Source: Strigamia acuminata (lineage: Eukaryota > Arthropoda > Chilopoda > Geophilomorpha > Linotaeniidae). Taken from it: 60,000 bases of DNA. The notes under the pieces are model-generated. The model had not been told where the DNA came from, did not search any database, and worked only from the letters and a program-made list of their open reading frames with translations. The stretch covers positions 58,787,369-58,847,368 of the forward strand of contig OX442314.1 in NCBI GenBank assembly GCA_949358305.1. Reading direction: 5' to 3'. This document shows, one piece after another, positions 42,589-54,444 of the stretch. How positions within the stretch are numbered: the stretch's first letter is position 1; each line of letters opens with the position of its first letter. The position numbers and the translations under genes were made by a program.

Positions 42589-42969
42589 ATAATTTAATTT
42601 TTGCAGTAATCAATTACACACAATCGGTCGAAAAGAATAAATCCAGACGATTCGACGATTAGTCATTGGATTGTTTCTGTATATAGAAAATAGTCGTGTT
42701 TTTCGAAATGTGAATCCCGTCGCACAAATTATCACAATGGAGCCGAGCGGAGCGGTGTGGTTTTCGTCGCATTCTCGATTGGTTTTCTCATCAATTTGTT
42801 TTATTTTTATTCATTTACATTGCGAGTATTTTTATTCCAGATGGTTTTGTTTCCAAGTTCTGGTTGGTGGTGGTGTTTGAAATATTTTTGAGATTGATTT
42901 CGCAACTGGAGTTGATAACGCCCGGTTTGATTCGCCTGGCTGAAATTCAACGAGGATGTTTTTACTCAG

Positions 42970-43184
42970 GTATTTTTTCAAATTTATTTAATTTCAAGCT
43001 TTTCACATTGCTAGGTGATCAATCAAGGAGTTGTATGGACACAATTTGATTATTTTCTTTCTTTTATTTACCAGGCCGTTGCCGCCGCCATTGTGCAATT
43101 TCTAGTCAGCCGCGCGGGCGTAATTCGATAATTTGATTCGTTTCATTGAAGATTTTACGAAGATATTTTATTTAGTGAATTGGG
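42970..43184. repeat. Direct repeat, copy 2
   Basis: Diverged second copy of 42392-42588 in the same orientation. Confidence 0.8.
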
Positions 43185-44182
43185 GGCAGGAAATCCAACT
43201 CTCTACCTCCACGTGGTTGCCCCTGGGCCACTGGTCAGTTATTGCAGTGGTGCTGAATGAGAGCTCTGGTCTAGTGTTTTGAATTTGAATTTTATTCTTT
43301 GGTATTATTAGCCTGCATTCTAGTTTATGGATGTAGCGTTTACCGAATCCATGATATTGCTCTTGTAAGACTGTATTCCATTCTATGAATGTAGCATGAA
43401 GCAATTTTAACATGGTGTCTATTCTAAACACTTAGCATTTTATTTAATTTAATTAATTAAACATCAATTAATTAAGTTGCGGTGAAGAAGTGAATATTTT
43501 TTGCCTTTTTATCCATTCACATTCCTCATCAACAGGAATATTGTTTAACGCGATAAATATTAGATATGGGTATATTTAAATATTCGCACATTTTGAAAAT
43601 TAGATTTGTTTTCTTTCTACAGTGATTACCGGTAATTAATCTTTCATACGAGCTGTCGCTTATTGCCGCATTGATGACACACTTGTTCAGTGTTACACAT
43701 AATTGCCAATGTGACATGAAATTCGGTTAAAAGTCTTGGCCAGTCTCTCTTTTCTGGTAATTGTTTATCTGATATTGCCTTTCTTCTTTACTTGGGTTTA
43801 CTAAGGGTCATTTCAGCTTTTACAACTTGGTTAGGGGTGTTGTGTGTAGTTAACATGTAACCATCAGTCCAGGATTTTTGCAATTCTTTAGCTAAAGATG
43901 CTAAAAATGTTGTTACAGGTGGTGCACGTTTTAATGCTGGTGTACGTAATAGCCAAAATTTAAATACATTTTCTTGTCTATTCTGTCCTCTTTTGGGAGA
44001 TTAACCATAGTCAAGTAGTTAACTTCCAGAGATGTGACAACATGCTTCAAAGACACCAGCATTTACTTTTCTTGTCTTTCAAAGCTCACATTGTTCTTGA
44101 AATCCTGGTTGCATTTAAAAATTTTGGATCGTTATCTGTATTGGTTTGCAGCAATAGGTGTGTTAAGTGTGGTGAAAATTCT

Positions 44183-44333
44183 ATTTTAAATTCAACATTT
44201 TATTTTATTTTAAATTCAACATTTTATTTTATTTTAAATTCAACATTTTATTTTATTTTAAATTCAACATTTTATTTTATTTTAAATTCAACATTTTATT
44301 TTATTTTAAATTCAACATTTTATTTTATTTTAA
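44183..44333. repeat. 24-bp tandem repeat, about six copies
   Basis: The unit is AAATTCAACATTTTATTTTA plus TTTT, almost identical between copies. In one frame it gives an eight-residue repeat, but no gene is supported. Confidence 0.9.
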
Positions 44334-44437
44334 GCTACAGCTTTCCATGCTTTTGCTTCATTATTCAATTTTGCTGTAATGGCTGCTGTCACATCAGACA
44401 CCTTTTGGTCAGTAAAAGCTGCAAAGAATAAGAAAAA

Positions 44438-45024
44438 TCATATAATACATTTTATAGGTAAAACCAATGATTTTTTACCTTTTATAGCTGCAACTTTATC
44501 TATCTTAAGCTGAGGCTTAATAATGCTATTTTGGCTGGGATTACCAGCACAAGACTTCTCAGTTAGGCTGTGGGTTGCCACGTCTTCTCTGGTGAAGACA
44601 GCTGTCATCAAATCCAGAATAATTACGTATAGTATCTTTAATCCAATCTCCTTTTCGATGTAACCAACTGCCTTCCAAAATATTGGGTAAATCAAGTCCG
44701 CAGTTATGTCTTATAGGGAAATATCCTATTCTTGTTTTTAAGTGTGTTGATGCCGACAATCATAAATACAAGCACTTCAGATGCAAGCATCTCACATTTC
44801 TTAGCATCTTCAACTTGCCGTACGTCATAGTTCACTAAATCCTGTTGAATAGTGATTTCATCATGCAGTAGCACAACAAACCTCTGTTTATCCTCCAGGT
44901 TTTCAGTCTCCTCTTTAATCATTGACATTATCTCAATATTAAATTCACTATGTGGGGCTATGACGTTGGTGCAATCCTTTAAAGTTGATTCCCCAGGTAA
45001 TTTGAGTACACCTGTATCTTTCAA
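44438..45024 (-). pseudogene. P-element/THAP9-like transposase remnant 1
   Basis: Overlapping broken frames resemble the RNase H-fold core of P-like transposases: a segment with LPGESTLKDCTN, then FVVLLHDEITIQQDLV and LASEVLVFMIVG, then (other frame) IYPIFWKAVGYIEKEIGLKI. The order and spacing match family members with a central stretch (the THTGELIGF-type motif region) degraded. It contains frameshifts and has no start or terminal repeats. Assignment rests on motif recall. Confidence 0.45.
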
Positions 45025-45049
45025 AGCAGTTTGACAGATGAGTCTTTAA

Positions 45050-46520
45050 CAAAACTGGCATTCATAATGCCTTTCATTTCATTGTGAATATTTTCATTTA
45101 CTTCAGTTTAAAGTTGGACTTTAATTTTGTCTTGTTCCTTTTGCAGTCTTGAGATTGTTGGATAATTGGATGTGAAATGATGAGCAATTGTTGAAATGAA
45201 AATATGAAAAAGGTTTATTCTACACTCAACCTCAATATCCATACTGATTGATTTCATATTTCCATTATATTCTCATAGATTACATATGACATTTCCACTT
45301 TTTTTTTTTTACTTTCTTGTTAACTTTATTTTTATTTTTCATTTTTGTGTTGTTTTTGTTAGTTCTAATAACTTAACTAAAAAAAGAATTCACAATTTTA
45401 TATATTTTTATATCTTATAAAAAAATTGCGTTCTGTGGAACGACTTACACTTCTAAAGCCTTGCATTTGCACTGGGTGGAACTGGGGAAACCACAGAAAA
45501 CCCAGTTAGACTTTAATGGCACATGGAAGGGCCTCGATTAGTAGCTGAGATGGCAATTTCTTCGACACTTTTCTTGGTACTCGGTTGTATCTCATTCGTT
45601 GAGAGCGGTGCGTTTGTTTCAAGTCCACTTCATTGTCGATAGACTTAATTACAGCCCGATAAGCAGAGCTGTGTCAATTGCAAATCGTGCTTTTGAAAAC
45701 ACGGGGATTGTCATTATCAGACTCGTCGGTGCTTACAATCTCCATGACTAGAGCATCAACATATTTATCCTTTTTGGATTAGTGGATATCCATGGTCAAT
45801 AACGTTTTTTGTCTTCTTAAATTTTCTAAATATAGAAAGAATGTTAGAAAAAATAATTATTTGAGGTTTTCTTTTATACTTGTTTTCTTTTGCTCTCTTC
45901 TTCGCTTGATTCTGTCCTCGAGTTTGTTTATCGTGTTTGTAAGTTTCCTGGCAAGGCTTCGATGAAGCCGTGCAGGTAGTGGTCAGAACGAATGAAATTT
46001 TATGCATCTACGCCTAAGCTAAGAAGAAAGTTGTACAGGCATATTGGTTTGGTCATTGCTTCTTTTTAATTTGTTTTTCTCTAGCCTGTAAAATTCTTTG
46101 TGGTTCTCTCAGTGAAAGATTACGATCTCTGGAATCTGCAAGTTCAGGTAGTAAGACACTCAAAGTAAAACAATCTTGAGTTTTGGGATTATCTTATCCA
46201 GTAGTGGTTGATCTCTATAAATTGGGATAATTTTTATATTATTTACTATATAAACCACAAGATCACATCTTGTACTGCAATCCCACATTTTGCCCTCTTA
46301 ACGACTGTAAAAACTTAACAAAGTGCTCAACATTTACACCAAATGATCCATAATCAGGTACACTTTGCCACTGTACTAAGTTGGTTAAGCAGATAGCGAC
46401 TGCTGAGACCGATAACATCAAATTAAAAATCTCATATAGCAAATATATCCTGTGAATTCTTTGTCACGTTGTATTCGACTTTATACAATGGTTTGGGAAA
46501 GATTTGAGTTTCCAGGGATT
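45050..46520. other. No gene recognised
   Basis: AT-rich sequence with a poly-T run near 45300. Short frames only, none resembling a known family. Confidence 0.5.
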
Positions 46521-47095
46521 CTAATAAGCAGAAAATTGTGGGCTCGACATCTTCCTCTTTTTCCTGCTTGATTCCTGAATCGAGCGGAGAGAACGGGAAT
46601 GGGCGCTGGACGAAGCATTCGCTGCTTTGGTCATCGCATTTGTCCCTTGAGACCATCCTGTGGACTCGGAATTGCCAACATTTGCGGTCGATCTCACTGG
46701 TGGGTTTGACAATGGAACCACTCGAGCTGTTGGAGGGTCTTTAGACCGGCGCAACGTTGACAGGGTCGGGCAGCGGTAGCTGGATAACTCAACAATATTC
46801 AGTTTACAAGCTTTATGTTTGATGGTGAAATCAAACTTCTGTAAATCTAAAATCCATCTAGCAAACTTCCTGTTCAAATCTTTTTCTGCCAACAGATGAG
46901 ATACCGACCAATTGTCGGTAAAAACCACAAATTTGATACCCGACAAGTAGAAACGCAATTTTTCCGTCACACTCCAATGAACGGCCAGACACTCTAGCTC
47001 ATTAGAATGTGCACTGGAGTAAGATTCCGGAACCCCTTTGCTCGCGAAAGCTATGGTTACAAGCTTTCCTCTGCATAACGAATGGAGCCAGCTTG
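46521..47095 (-). pseudogene. Gypsy remnant G5, RNase H part
   Basis: The open frame carries RT/RNase H hallmarks: AHSNELECLAVHWSVTEKLRFYL, then FTDNWSVSHLL, then ILDLQKFDFTIKHK. It is the 3' portion of a decayed Gypsy pol. The upstream RT part continues beyond a MITE at 47531-47775. The final 70 codons are unrelated low-complexity sequence. Confidence 0.65.
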
Positions 47096-47098
47096 TAA

Positions 47099-47527
47099 AG
47101 CCTAGTTCACATGGATGCGTTGCTGCATCAGCTTCAACGCGCAAGCATGAAGCAGAACGCGCAAGCATGTGCTATCGCGCATTGTCAACGCAGCAACAAA
47201 CAACGCATGCCAGTTCACATGTTCACATTGTTTTGGCAAAACAAAAAGGAATATGGGGTTGTTTGTAGCTGTAGCCATTTTTGTTGACAATGTATGGTGA
47301 TAAGTAGGAGCGCCGTATCACCTAGCGGGATATTGTGGCAACGCAAGCTCATTATTGCGTTGAAGTTGAAAATTTTCAACTCGTGCGTTGTGCGTTACGA
47401 CGCACGAAATCACAACGCGCTTCAGTCAACGCGCGTTGGCGCTGCATACCCGTTCACATGCAACGCATGTGACGAAGCAGCTTTGGTGCGATAACGCATG
47501 CGTTAACGCATCCATGTGAACTAGCCT
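47099..47527. mobile_element. MITE, Harbinger-like (TAA target duplication)
   Basis: 429 bp with terminal inverted repeats of about 23 bp (AGNCTAGTTCACATGGATGC at each end), flanked by TAA (47096-47098 and 47528-47530). The interior repeats GCGTTG/CAACGC motifs on both strands and has no coding capacity. It interrupts the G5 Gypsy remnant. The three-base TWA duplication fits PIF/Harbinger. Confidence 0.75.
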
Positions 47528-47530
47528 TAA

Positions 47531-47775
47531 CTGACTGGCATGCGTAACAACTCCATTAAGCCTTCGGGCGTGAAGAAAGCGATCTTGTGGCAATCCCAAC
47601 TTCTTAACAAAATATTGTAATAAGCCATAGCTACGTCTCCCGAGTTAAATAAACACAGTTCGCCCTCCAATGAGAATTCTAACACTTCGTCGATAGTCGG
47701 CATCCGATACACCGTCATGTCAACTGCTTCATTTAAACGTCTCTAATCGATCATCGGACGCCACGGAGTTAAATC
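47531..47775 (-). pseudogene. Gypsy remnant G5, RT part
   Basis: A reverse transcriptase fragment including YRMPTIDEVL and IAFFTPEGLMELLRMP, interrupted on its 3' side by the MITE. Upstream degraded codons resemble the RPMIDxRRLNEAV motif, with an in-frame stop. Confidence 0.6.
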
Positions 47776-47968
47776 TAGTCTGTCATTAGATTTTTCCTGT
47801 ACGTTTGGCTAAAAAATATTATACTTAAATGCCAAATAATGCAGTGTCTGTTTAATCTGCACCAAATTTAAAATGTTTGAGACTACCTCACAGACACTAC
47901 CACCAAAGGAATCGTTAGTTAAATCTAGTCGGTCATTAGATTTTTCCTGTACGTTTGGCTAAAACAAA
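47766..47968. repeat. Short tandem duplication (unit about 150 bp)
   Basis: The block beginning TTAAATCTAGTC and ending TTTGGCTAAAA occurs at 47768-47815 and again at 47920-47965 with one change; both are followed at a distance by AAATGYCAAATAATGCA. Confidence 0.8.
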
Positions 47969-48109
47969 ATCCAAAAGTATTAAATTTAAATGTCAAATAA
48001 TGCAATATATGTACAGAAATAAACATACAAAACTACAAAAATAAATAAATGTTAAATCATAAAAAGATATTTTATTTCTGAAAAGACGAAAAGTATTAAT
48101 CTTTTCAAT

Positions 48110-48319
48110 GTACAAAAATTTAAACTCTTCTGCCTTTATTTTCAATTTCTCCCGGGTTTGTGGAAACTTTATATGTTCAGGCATCAATTTATCAACAACT
48201 AAGCACACAAATTCATGTAGTATCTCGCAGACTGATGTCTTGCCAATCCCAAACAAATGTCCAATTGTTCTAAATTCGGCTGTTGATGCAAGAGTGTTCC
48301 GTAAGAACGAGTTGCCCAA
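48110..48319 (-). pseudogene. Harbinger (HARBI1-like) transposase fragment
   Basis: A fragment with FRTIGHLFGIGKTSVCEIL, then HEFVCLVVDKLMPEHIKFP, which matches the N-terminal region of HARBI1-type nucleases upstream of the DDE core. The catalytic region is absent and the open frame runs into non-homologous sequence after about 48110. It abuts the Gypsy remnant G4. Confidence 0.7.
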
Positions 48320-48377
48320 GAACCATCAGCAGTCACGGTTATTAGTGGAATTCCATCAGTGTCCAAATCACTGCTTG

Positions 48378-49860
48378 CACTAGCAAGTTCTGCTTCTTCT
48401 TCTTATCGTCCTCTCCGCTGTCTTTGTCTCCTTCGGGTTCGGATGCTGGGGCTCGTGAGAGTGCGTCCGCTACTACGTTGTATTTTCCTGGACGGTATTC
48501 GATGACCAAATCGTATGACATCAATTCGAGCTGCCACCGGGCCATTCTACATGGTTCCTTCAACGCCATTAGCCATTTTAGGGTTTCGTGATCGGTTTGA
48601 ACGTTAAACTTGGTAAATTCCAGGTATGGACGAAACTTTCTGACGGTCCAGATGACCGCCAGGCACTCTAGCTCGGTCGCGTTGTAATTCTTTTCAGCTG
48701 CTTGTAATTTACGACTTATAAACATTGTCGGGACCTCCTGTTCCACTCCGTCGATTACGTGTTTTTGTTTTTGAAGTAGAGCGGCGCCGAGACCAATTTT
48801 GCTGGCGTCGGTGTGAAGGGTAAACTCTCGATTGAGGTCGGGCAGCGGAATTCGCTTTGCATCGATCAACATTTGTTTTATTTTGTTAAACGAGATTTCA
48901 CAGTGGTCAGTTCACTCGAAATCCTTGTCGTTACGCAGTAAATCGGTGATGAGTGCGGCTATGTCGGCGAGGTTTGGGAGCATTCTGTTGAAGAAGTCTA
49001 CCATCCCCATAAAGCGTTGTACGCCTTTTATATCTTCGGGGGCTGGGAACTGGCTAATCGCTTGAGTTTTCTTCGGGTCGATAGACAGACCATCGACTCC
49101 AACGGTGTAGCCCAGAAACGCCAGCTCCTTGCGGCAAAATTTGCTTTTACTCGGGTGTATGTTCAATCCTGGTTTTGTTAGCCTCTCCATGACGTCATTT
49201 ACGTGGACTAAGTGATCATCGAAGTTTTTTGATACGATTACTATGTCGTCGAGGTAAGCCCAAGCATATTTGTGTAGAGCTTCGCCAAGAACTTTTTCAA
49301 TGAGCCTCTGAAAGGTGGCTGGGGCGTTTACTAGGCCAAAGGGCATCACATTAAACATAAGACGACCCTGTGGCACCCAAAAGGCTGTCTTTTCCTTATC
49401 CTCCTCCCGCAATTCAACTTGCCAGTATCCCTTGGATAAGTCCATGGTTGTAACCCAGCTGAACGGGGCAAGCTCTCGGAGAATGGCCTCTATTGAGGGC
49501 ATCTGGATGGGGTCGACGACAGTTATTGCGTTGAGGGGACGATAAATCTATACAAAGACGTGGTTCAGAGCTGGGGCGCATGACGAGAACAATTCTCATC
49601 CCATATTCTCCGACTGCTTGTGAAACGATTTCCTTGTCGAGTAGCTCTTTGCACATTTCCCTGACTATGTGTCGTTTTTGAGGATTCATGGTCTTGAACG
49701 GGACTCGTACGGGTTTGCCTGTGATTAGTTCGATTTCGTGCATGACATAATTGGTTTTTCCAGGGTTTTTGTTCAGGTTCTTCGAGTGTTTCTTCAGCAT
49801 TTCCTCGAGCAGCTTTGTACGTTCCTCTCCGAGGTTAGCGTCGAGATTTCGTAGAAGAGT
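48378..49860 (-). pseudogene. Gypsy remnant G4: reverse transcriptase and RNase H
   Basis: A well-preserved RT (MPSIEAILREL, FGLVNAPATFQR, AYLDDIVIVS, FLGYTVG) and RNase H (LHTDASKIGLGAAL, ELECLAVIWTVRKFRPYLE, VVADALSR). It is disrupted by one frameshift near 49540, just after RLCIDL, and by a nonsense codon at 48912-48914 where family members usually have Trp (EW then T/SxxC). Protease and integrase are missing; the 5' end is cut at about 49860 and the 3' end at about 48378. Confidence 0.85.
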
Positions 49861-51718
49861 CTATTGAAAAAGCCCCAAATAAGTATTAATAGTACACAAT
49901 TCGGAGCTGGCAGCGGTCAAACGAAGTTGATTATACGCGTGGTTCATGTCAAGGGTCGAGTAAGACTCTCTCCCCGACAAGTTTGAAGCGACATCGGCAA
50001 AAAGCGGTGACGGATACGAGCACGGTAAAACTGCTTTGTTCACCGTTCGATTGTAGCATCCTGCTATTTTTATGGTGCTGCCCGATTTTTTTACATGCAT
50101 TATCGGAGTCGCCCAACGCGAAGAAGCCACCGGCGTAATTATTTCGAGCGCTTGGAGACGTCTTAAGTTCCACTTCGAGAGCTGGTTTGACTGCGAGTGG
50201 CACTGGGTACGTTTTCAAAAAAATGGGGTTGAAATTAGGATCGATGTCGATACTCATCGGTGCAACGTTGTAGCGGCCAATTTCGTCCCGAAAAACGTTT
50301 TCATGCTTCTGCAAAATAGAATTCAGTGTATTACGATCGTCTTTGCTCGCGGAGCAACGCGGAGCAGCCAGCATCTTTAGCCACCGCAGAGTTGGAGCGA
50401 CGATAGACGTCAAATCAGGCTCCGGATCAGGTGGATGCTTGGCTCGCTGGCGAATCGCACGTTTGCGAGCTGACTCCGACGGAACTCCCGGCCTGGCGAT
50501 AAACGACAGCGCGCAGCGCTGCACCAGCGACGTTGAGGAGACCGAAAATGTCCATCCAATCACGTCCTAGCAACGGCATTTGGCCTTGCTCAGCCACACA
50601 CAACGGCAAGGTGAACGACTTACCATCGTATTCGACAGGAACAGTACACACCCCGCCATAGGCAAGGCGTGATCGTTGTACGACGACAATTCGTGCCAAG
50701 CGATTGAAGCAGAAAATTTGAAAAGTGCTTCGAATACATCTCACGGCTTACGATTGTCGCTCCCGCTCCCGTGTCGATTTCCATCCACAGGAGCATTTCG
50801 GCTATTCGCAGCTCGAGTACCAATGGTTTGGTATGTCAAAGGGCCACTGCGTTCACTGAGTTTGGGGTTTGTAGTTCCTTCGTGCGCACGGCGTAAAACG
50901 TCAATTTTCGTGGTGCTGACGTCGACGTGTGATGAGCAGCCGTCGTTGACTTTGAGGAGCGACAGATGGGCTGGATGTGCCCCTCAATGCCGCAACCGTG
51001 GCATTTTGCAGTGCGGAAACGACATTCGTCCGGGCGATGGTCAGATCTACCGCAATACTTACACTTTTTCTTTGCTTTGTGCTGCGGCTGCGAGTGGTCC
51101 GACTGCTGCTGCTGTCCGGTGGTATCCCTCGAGGTGCGTTTGCCACCTTTTTGAGAGTTTGCATACGGTCGAGAGGAGTTTCCTGACTTCTGCAGCTGGT
51201 GGACAGACTGTTGCGCATGTACGAAACTGGATACGTCGGCTCCGGCGATTTCGGCGGAGGTAGCGGCTTCGAGAGCTAATGCAAAAGTCAAATCTTTTTG
51301 CATCGTCTCTTGGACCTGCCGATCACAAATTGATTTCTCATCTCGTCATCTTGTGAGTCATTAAAGTCGCAATACTTCGTGAGAGAATGTAGAGCGGCCG
51401 CAAAGTCGCTTACGGACTCGCCTTTGTTGTGCTTCCGCACACGAAAACGGACGATTTCGTCCTGCTTGACCGGTTTGGGCTTCAGATTTTTTGTCATCAA
51501 GGCGGTTAGTTCATCAAATTTCAATTCCGTCGGCTCTTTAGGGCGGGCGAGATCCACAAATTTAGCAAAAGCGTATTCACTTTTTCCGCGTTCGCGACTA
51601 TTTTATTACACCAGAAAACACATTCTATTTGTAGAATATGTGTCTCCCAATCGTCGAGCGGGTTATATTTTTTGGGTGCCGCAACCAAAGGCATTTTCAA
51701 ACGGTAAGGTTGGCACAC
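49861..51718 (-). pseudogene. Gypsy remnant G3: gag, protease and start of RT
   Basis: Fragments in order on the minus strand: gag (DDWETHILQIE, then FDELTALMTKNLKPKP and RVRKHNKGESVSDFAAAL), two zinc knuckles (CKYCGRSDHRPDEC and CHGCGIEGHIQPIC), protease (EIDTGAGATIVS, PLLGRDWM), and the first half of RT (WATPIMHVKKSG, YSTLDMNHAYNQL). It resembles K02A2.6-like elements. Several frameshifts separate the parts; it is cut at 49861, where G4 begins. Confidence 0.8.
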
Positions 51719-51719
51719 T

Positions 51720-52166
51720 AAGTACCATTAGCTGTAGAATGTGAGTTGCTATTCGTGTTTTGGAAACACAGCTCTCTGCATTAATCTTCATTAAATCGTT
51801 TTGAGCATCATTCAGATGCACATATCCAATTATTTCGCCAGTGTGTCTTTTGTATACTATTTCTTCTGCAATCTTAACTTCATCAAATAGCAGGCTAAAA
51901 TATTTCCTATCTTCCTTGTCACAGGAATCAACATATTTTTTTAAATAATCAAATACACTTGTGGAGCAGGTGACATCTTTACTGTAGTTATAAATGGTTT
52001 TCTCACATGGTAAGTTTACAAACCCACCTTCTCGTAGAGCCTTGTGTGCTGAAGTTGACTTGCATTTTAAGTACTGACACCATCTTATTAGCAATGGGTG
52101 CCATCGATACCCGTTGGTGATTTTTTTTTGCAGAACGCAATTGTTCATGTATGAACAATCGTTCAA
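51720..52166 (-). pseudogene. P-element/THAP9-like transposase remnant 2
   Basis: A continuous frame of about 149 codons: LPCEKTIYNYSKDV, then YFSLLFDEVKIAEEIVYKRH and TGEIIGYVHLND, then TRIATHILQLMV. The FDExKI and HTGEIIG motifs are typical of the first part of the RNase H core in P-like/THAP9-like transposases. It joins the BEL remnant at 52170 and Gypsy G3 at about 51720, so both ends are truncated. Confidence 0.6.
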
Positions 52167-52169
52167 CGA

Positions 52170-53988
52170 GAAGCATTCCTTTCGCGTGTGAGGATGCGTC
52201 GTACACGATTCTGAGCTTGGTCGTCGCTCTTGTCTCGTCGATCACGGGTCTGTGTGGAATATAATAAATTGGGTTATTTTCTTCAGTTTCTTGTGGTACT
52301 TCTTCGACAATTCCAGTTCTAAGTTGCTCCGTGATCACTTCTTTGTATTGTAAATACAGCTTCGGATTTTTCCTAAATCGGTTGACCAAACTCCAAAATC
52401 TTTTCAATGCTGGTTGTCGGTTGTCGTCTAGTTCTTTAGCGTTCAGTTTCCACGGCAATTCGACTTCGTAGTGATCTTGTACCCACTCGATGCTTTCCTT
52501 GAATCGTTTCAGTGTCTGTTCTTCGTCCTCGTTTCGTTCTACGGTTTCGTGTTTAATTCCGATCGATTCGAGACTCCCAAATTTTTCCAAAAGTTCATTA
52601 GTATTATCGATTACAAGGATTTTGTTTACCCGCTCGAGCGTTGATACTGCCGCCTTATTCTCCCCAGATGAGCCGTGTAGAGTCCATTTGCACGTTGCCG
52701 TTGTTTGCCAATTTGATGTTGTGTCTCTTCAGCTCGTTCAGTATTCTCTGGTCGGTTTGACCCTTTAAGGCTGGTGTGATCCATGGAGTTTCTAACGCTT
52801 CGACTTCTAAATTAAAAGCAATGTTATCGCAATTATTTATTAACAATTTCACTCGATTCCTCTTCGCAATTGTTGGCTCGGTTGCTCCAAAAGTTAACAA
52901 TGCAATATCTTGTTCGCCAACTCTTTCCAAGTTAAGTTCTCGAGACAACTTCTCCGTAATAAATGTCTTTTGAGACCCGCCATCCAAGAAACACTGCACT
53001 TTACGTTTTCTCGATTGTCCGCACGCATCTACAACGAGTACTTGCAAAAATAATACGGATACCGGTTGTTCTTGTTCCAAAACGGCGGATGAGGTCAGCG
53101 TCTCAGTTGGTTTCTTTTCTTCAGCGTCACACAGGTAAGTGTGGTGATTTTTGTCACATTTCTTGCATCGAAATTGGGTTTTGCACTTGTACGCGATGTG
53201 TCCCTCTTTGAGACAGCGATAACACCTTCGGGACTTCATGCACGCAGCTTTACGTTCGGCAAGAGTCAGCGGACAGTCTGGACTCGTATGCTCTTCTTTT
53301 TGGCAGAACGTGCATTTGTACGTAATCACTGCCAACGCTGCGGCGGAGCCAAGTGGATTAATTTTCGTATTTGATTTCTTAGTTACCTCTTCTTGTTTTT
53401 TCGTAATTGCTTCTTTCTTCTTGATCAAGTTGTTTTTCTCACTCATCGCCTTTGTCCTTTCGCGCATCTCGATTTTGAATCGGAAAAACTTCAAAAAATC
53501 TGTCATCGACCATGGTAATTCGCCTCTGGATCTGGCGAAATCGTGTTGCATCGAATCGGGCGTCGCACGAGTTAAAATTGGGCCCAAGAGCGCCCCAAAC
53601 GTTGATGCATCTACTCCTAAATTTCCTAAACTTGTTATGTGGAGGTCGCAATAATCGTAAAGTTCTCGAAGTGCGACAACATTGTCTGCATTTTTCACGG
53701 GCTTCACCTCGAGGAATTTTTGCATGTATGCGTTTATAATCAAGTCCGGTTTACCAAATCTACTTGCCAACAAAACGATCGCGCTGTCGTAATTCTCATC
53801 CGTTACCGTGAGTCCACTTATTGCATTGGCGGCCAGTCCTTCCACCAACGACCGTAAATACACGAACTTCGCCGTTTTGGGAAGCGAAGTGTTATTATGC
53901 ACGCTCAACTGGAAGTCCCCCCAGAACTGAGTCCACGTTTCGGGTGTTCCCTTAAATTTGACAATTTCCAGCTTCGGCAATTTCATGC
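52170..53988 (-). pseudogene. BEL/Pao remnant: gag, protease and start of RT
   Basis: Starts near LPKLEIVKFKGTPETWTQFW (DUF1759-type gag), followed by zinc knuckles (CTFCQKEEHTSPDC, CYRCLKEGHIAYKC), a protease with FLDGGSQKTFI and then a break near 52655. The frame resumes at FGSLESIGIKHETV through ITEQLRTGIVEEV to KLRIVYDASSHAKG in RT, and is cut there. Compared with the intact BEL at 18125, roughly 100 residues between protease and RT are missing. It belongs to a different lineage from the intact BEL. Confidence 0.8.
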
Positions 53989-53989
53989 T

Positions 53990-54444
53990 TGTGCATTGTT
54001 GGCCTCCGATCGGCCAATTGGGAACTGGAAGTGCCCCTTCCGGAAGTGGTGGGCCCCGCAGTAGCCCGACAGTTGAATCTTGACCAGCATGGCGAACGGT
54101 CGCTTCTCGACCTTCTTCCCATACCTGATCACGAGAGAGACCCGAATGACCGACGCAGCAATGCTGTCGCCGGTCGGGACCTGAGCGTCCAACACGCCGT
54201 GTTCGCCGCACGTTTCTACCGATTGCCGTGACACGTGGTCGAATCAGGAATAGCGGCAAAACCGCTATTACATATGGGAAATACACCTTGAGACACCATA
54301 TCATACCCCTAGACAACAATAAAGTAATAACCAAAACCTAAACTTGTGTCTTTCGTGTATTTCGTGGATTGAATCATCGTGTGTGTTGCGTCCAGCGCCT
54401 CGCGGTCCTCCCCAGACCACGTGGCGTCCGTCCGAACACTCACA
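53990..54444 (+). repeat. Solo LTR related to the element B LTR
   Basis: 455 bp from TGTGCATTG to CACTCACA. It shares with the B LTRs the segments CTTCCGGAAGTGG, GGCGAACGGTCG, AATAAAG and the final GTGTGTTGCGTCCAGCGCCT...CGAACACTCACA. It is shorter and diverged. No matching 4-bp target duplication was seen (TGCT against AGAC), so it may be recombined. It borders the BEL gag remnant. Confidence 0.7.

Larger units (their letters stand above)
41544..44182. other. Intergenic sequence, no gene recognised
   Basis: AT-rich with no open frame matching a known family. It contains one diverged direct repeat (listed separately). Confidence 0.5.

Noticed and set aside
44042-44431. 129-codon ORF with an eight-residue repeat
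   Set aside because: Produced by the 24-bp tandem repeat; no other coding sign.
51379-51744. Plus-strand open frames within 50-54 kb
   Set aside because: They are antisense shadows of the minus-strand Gypsy and BEL remnants.
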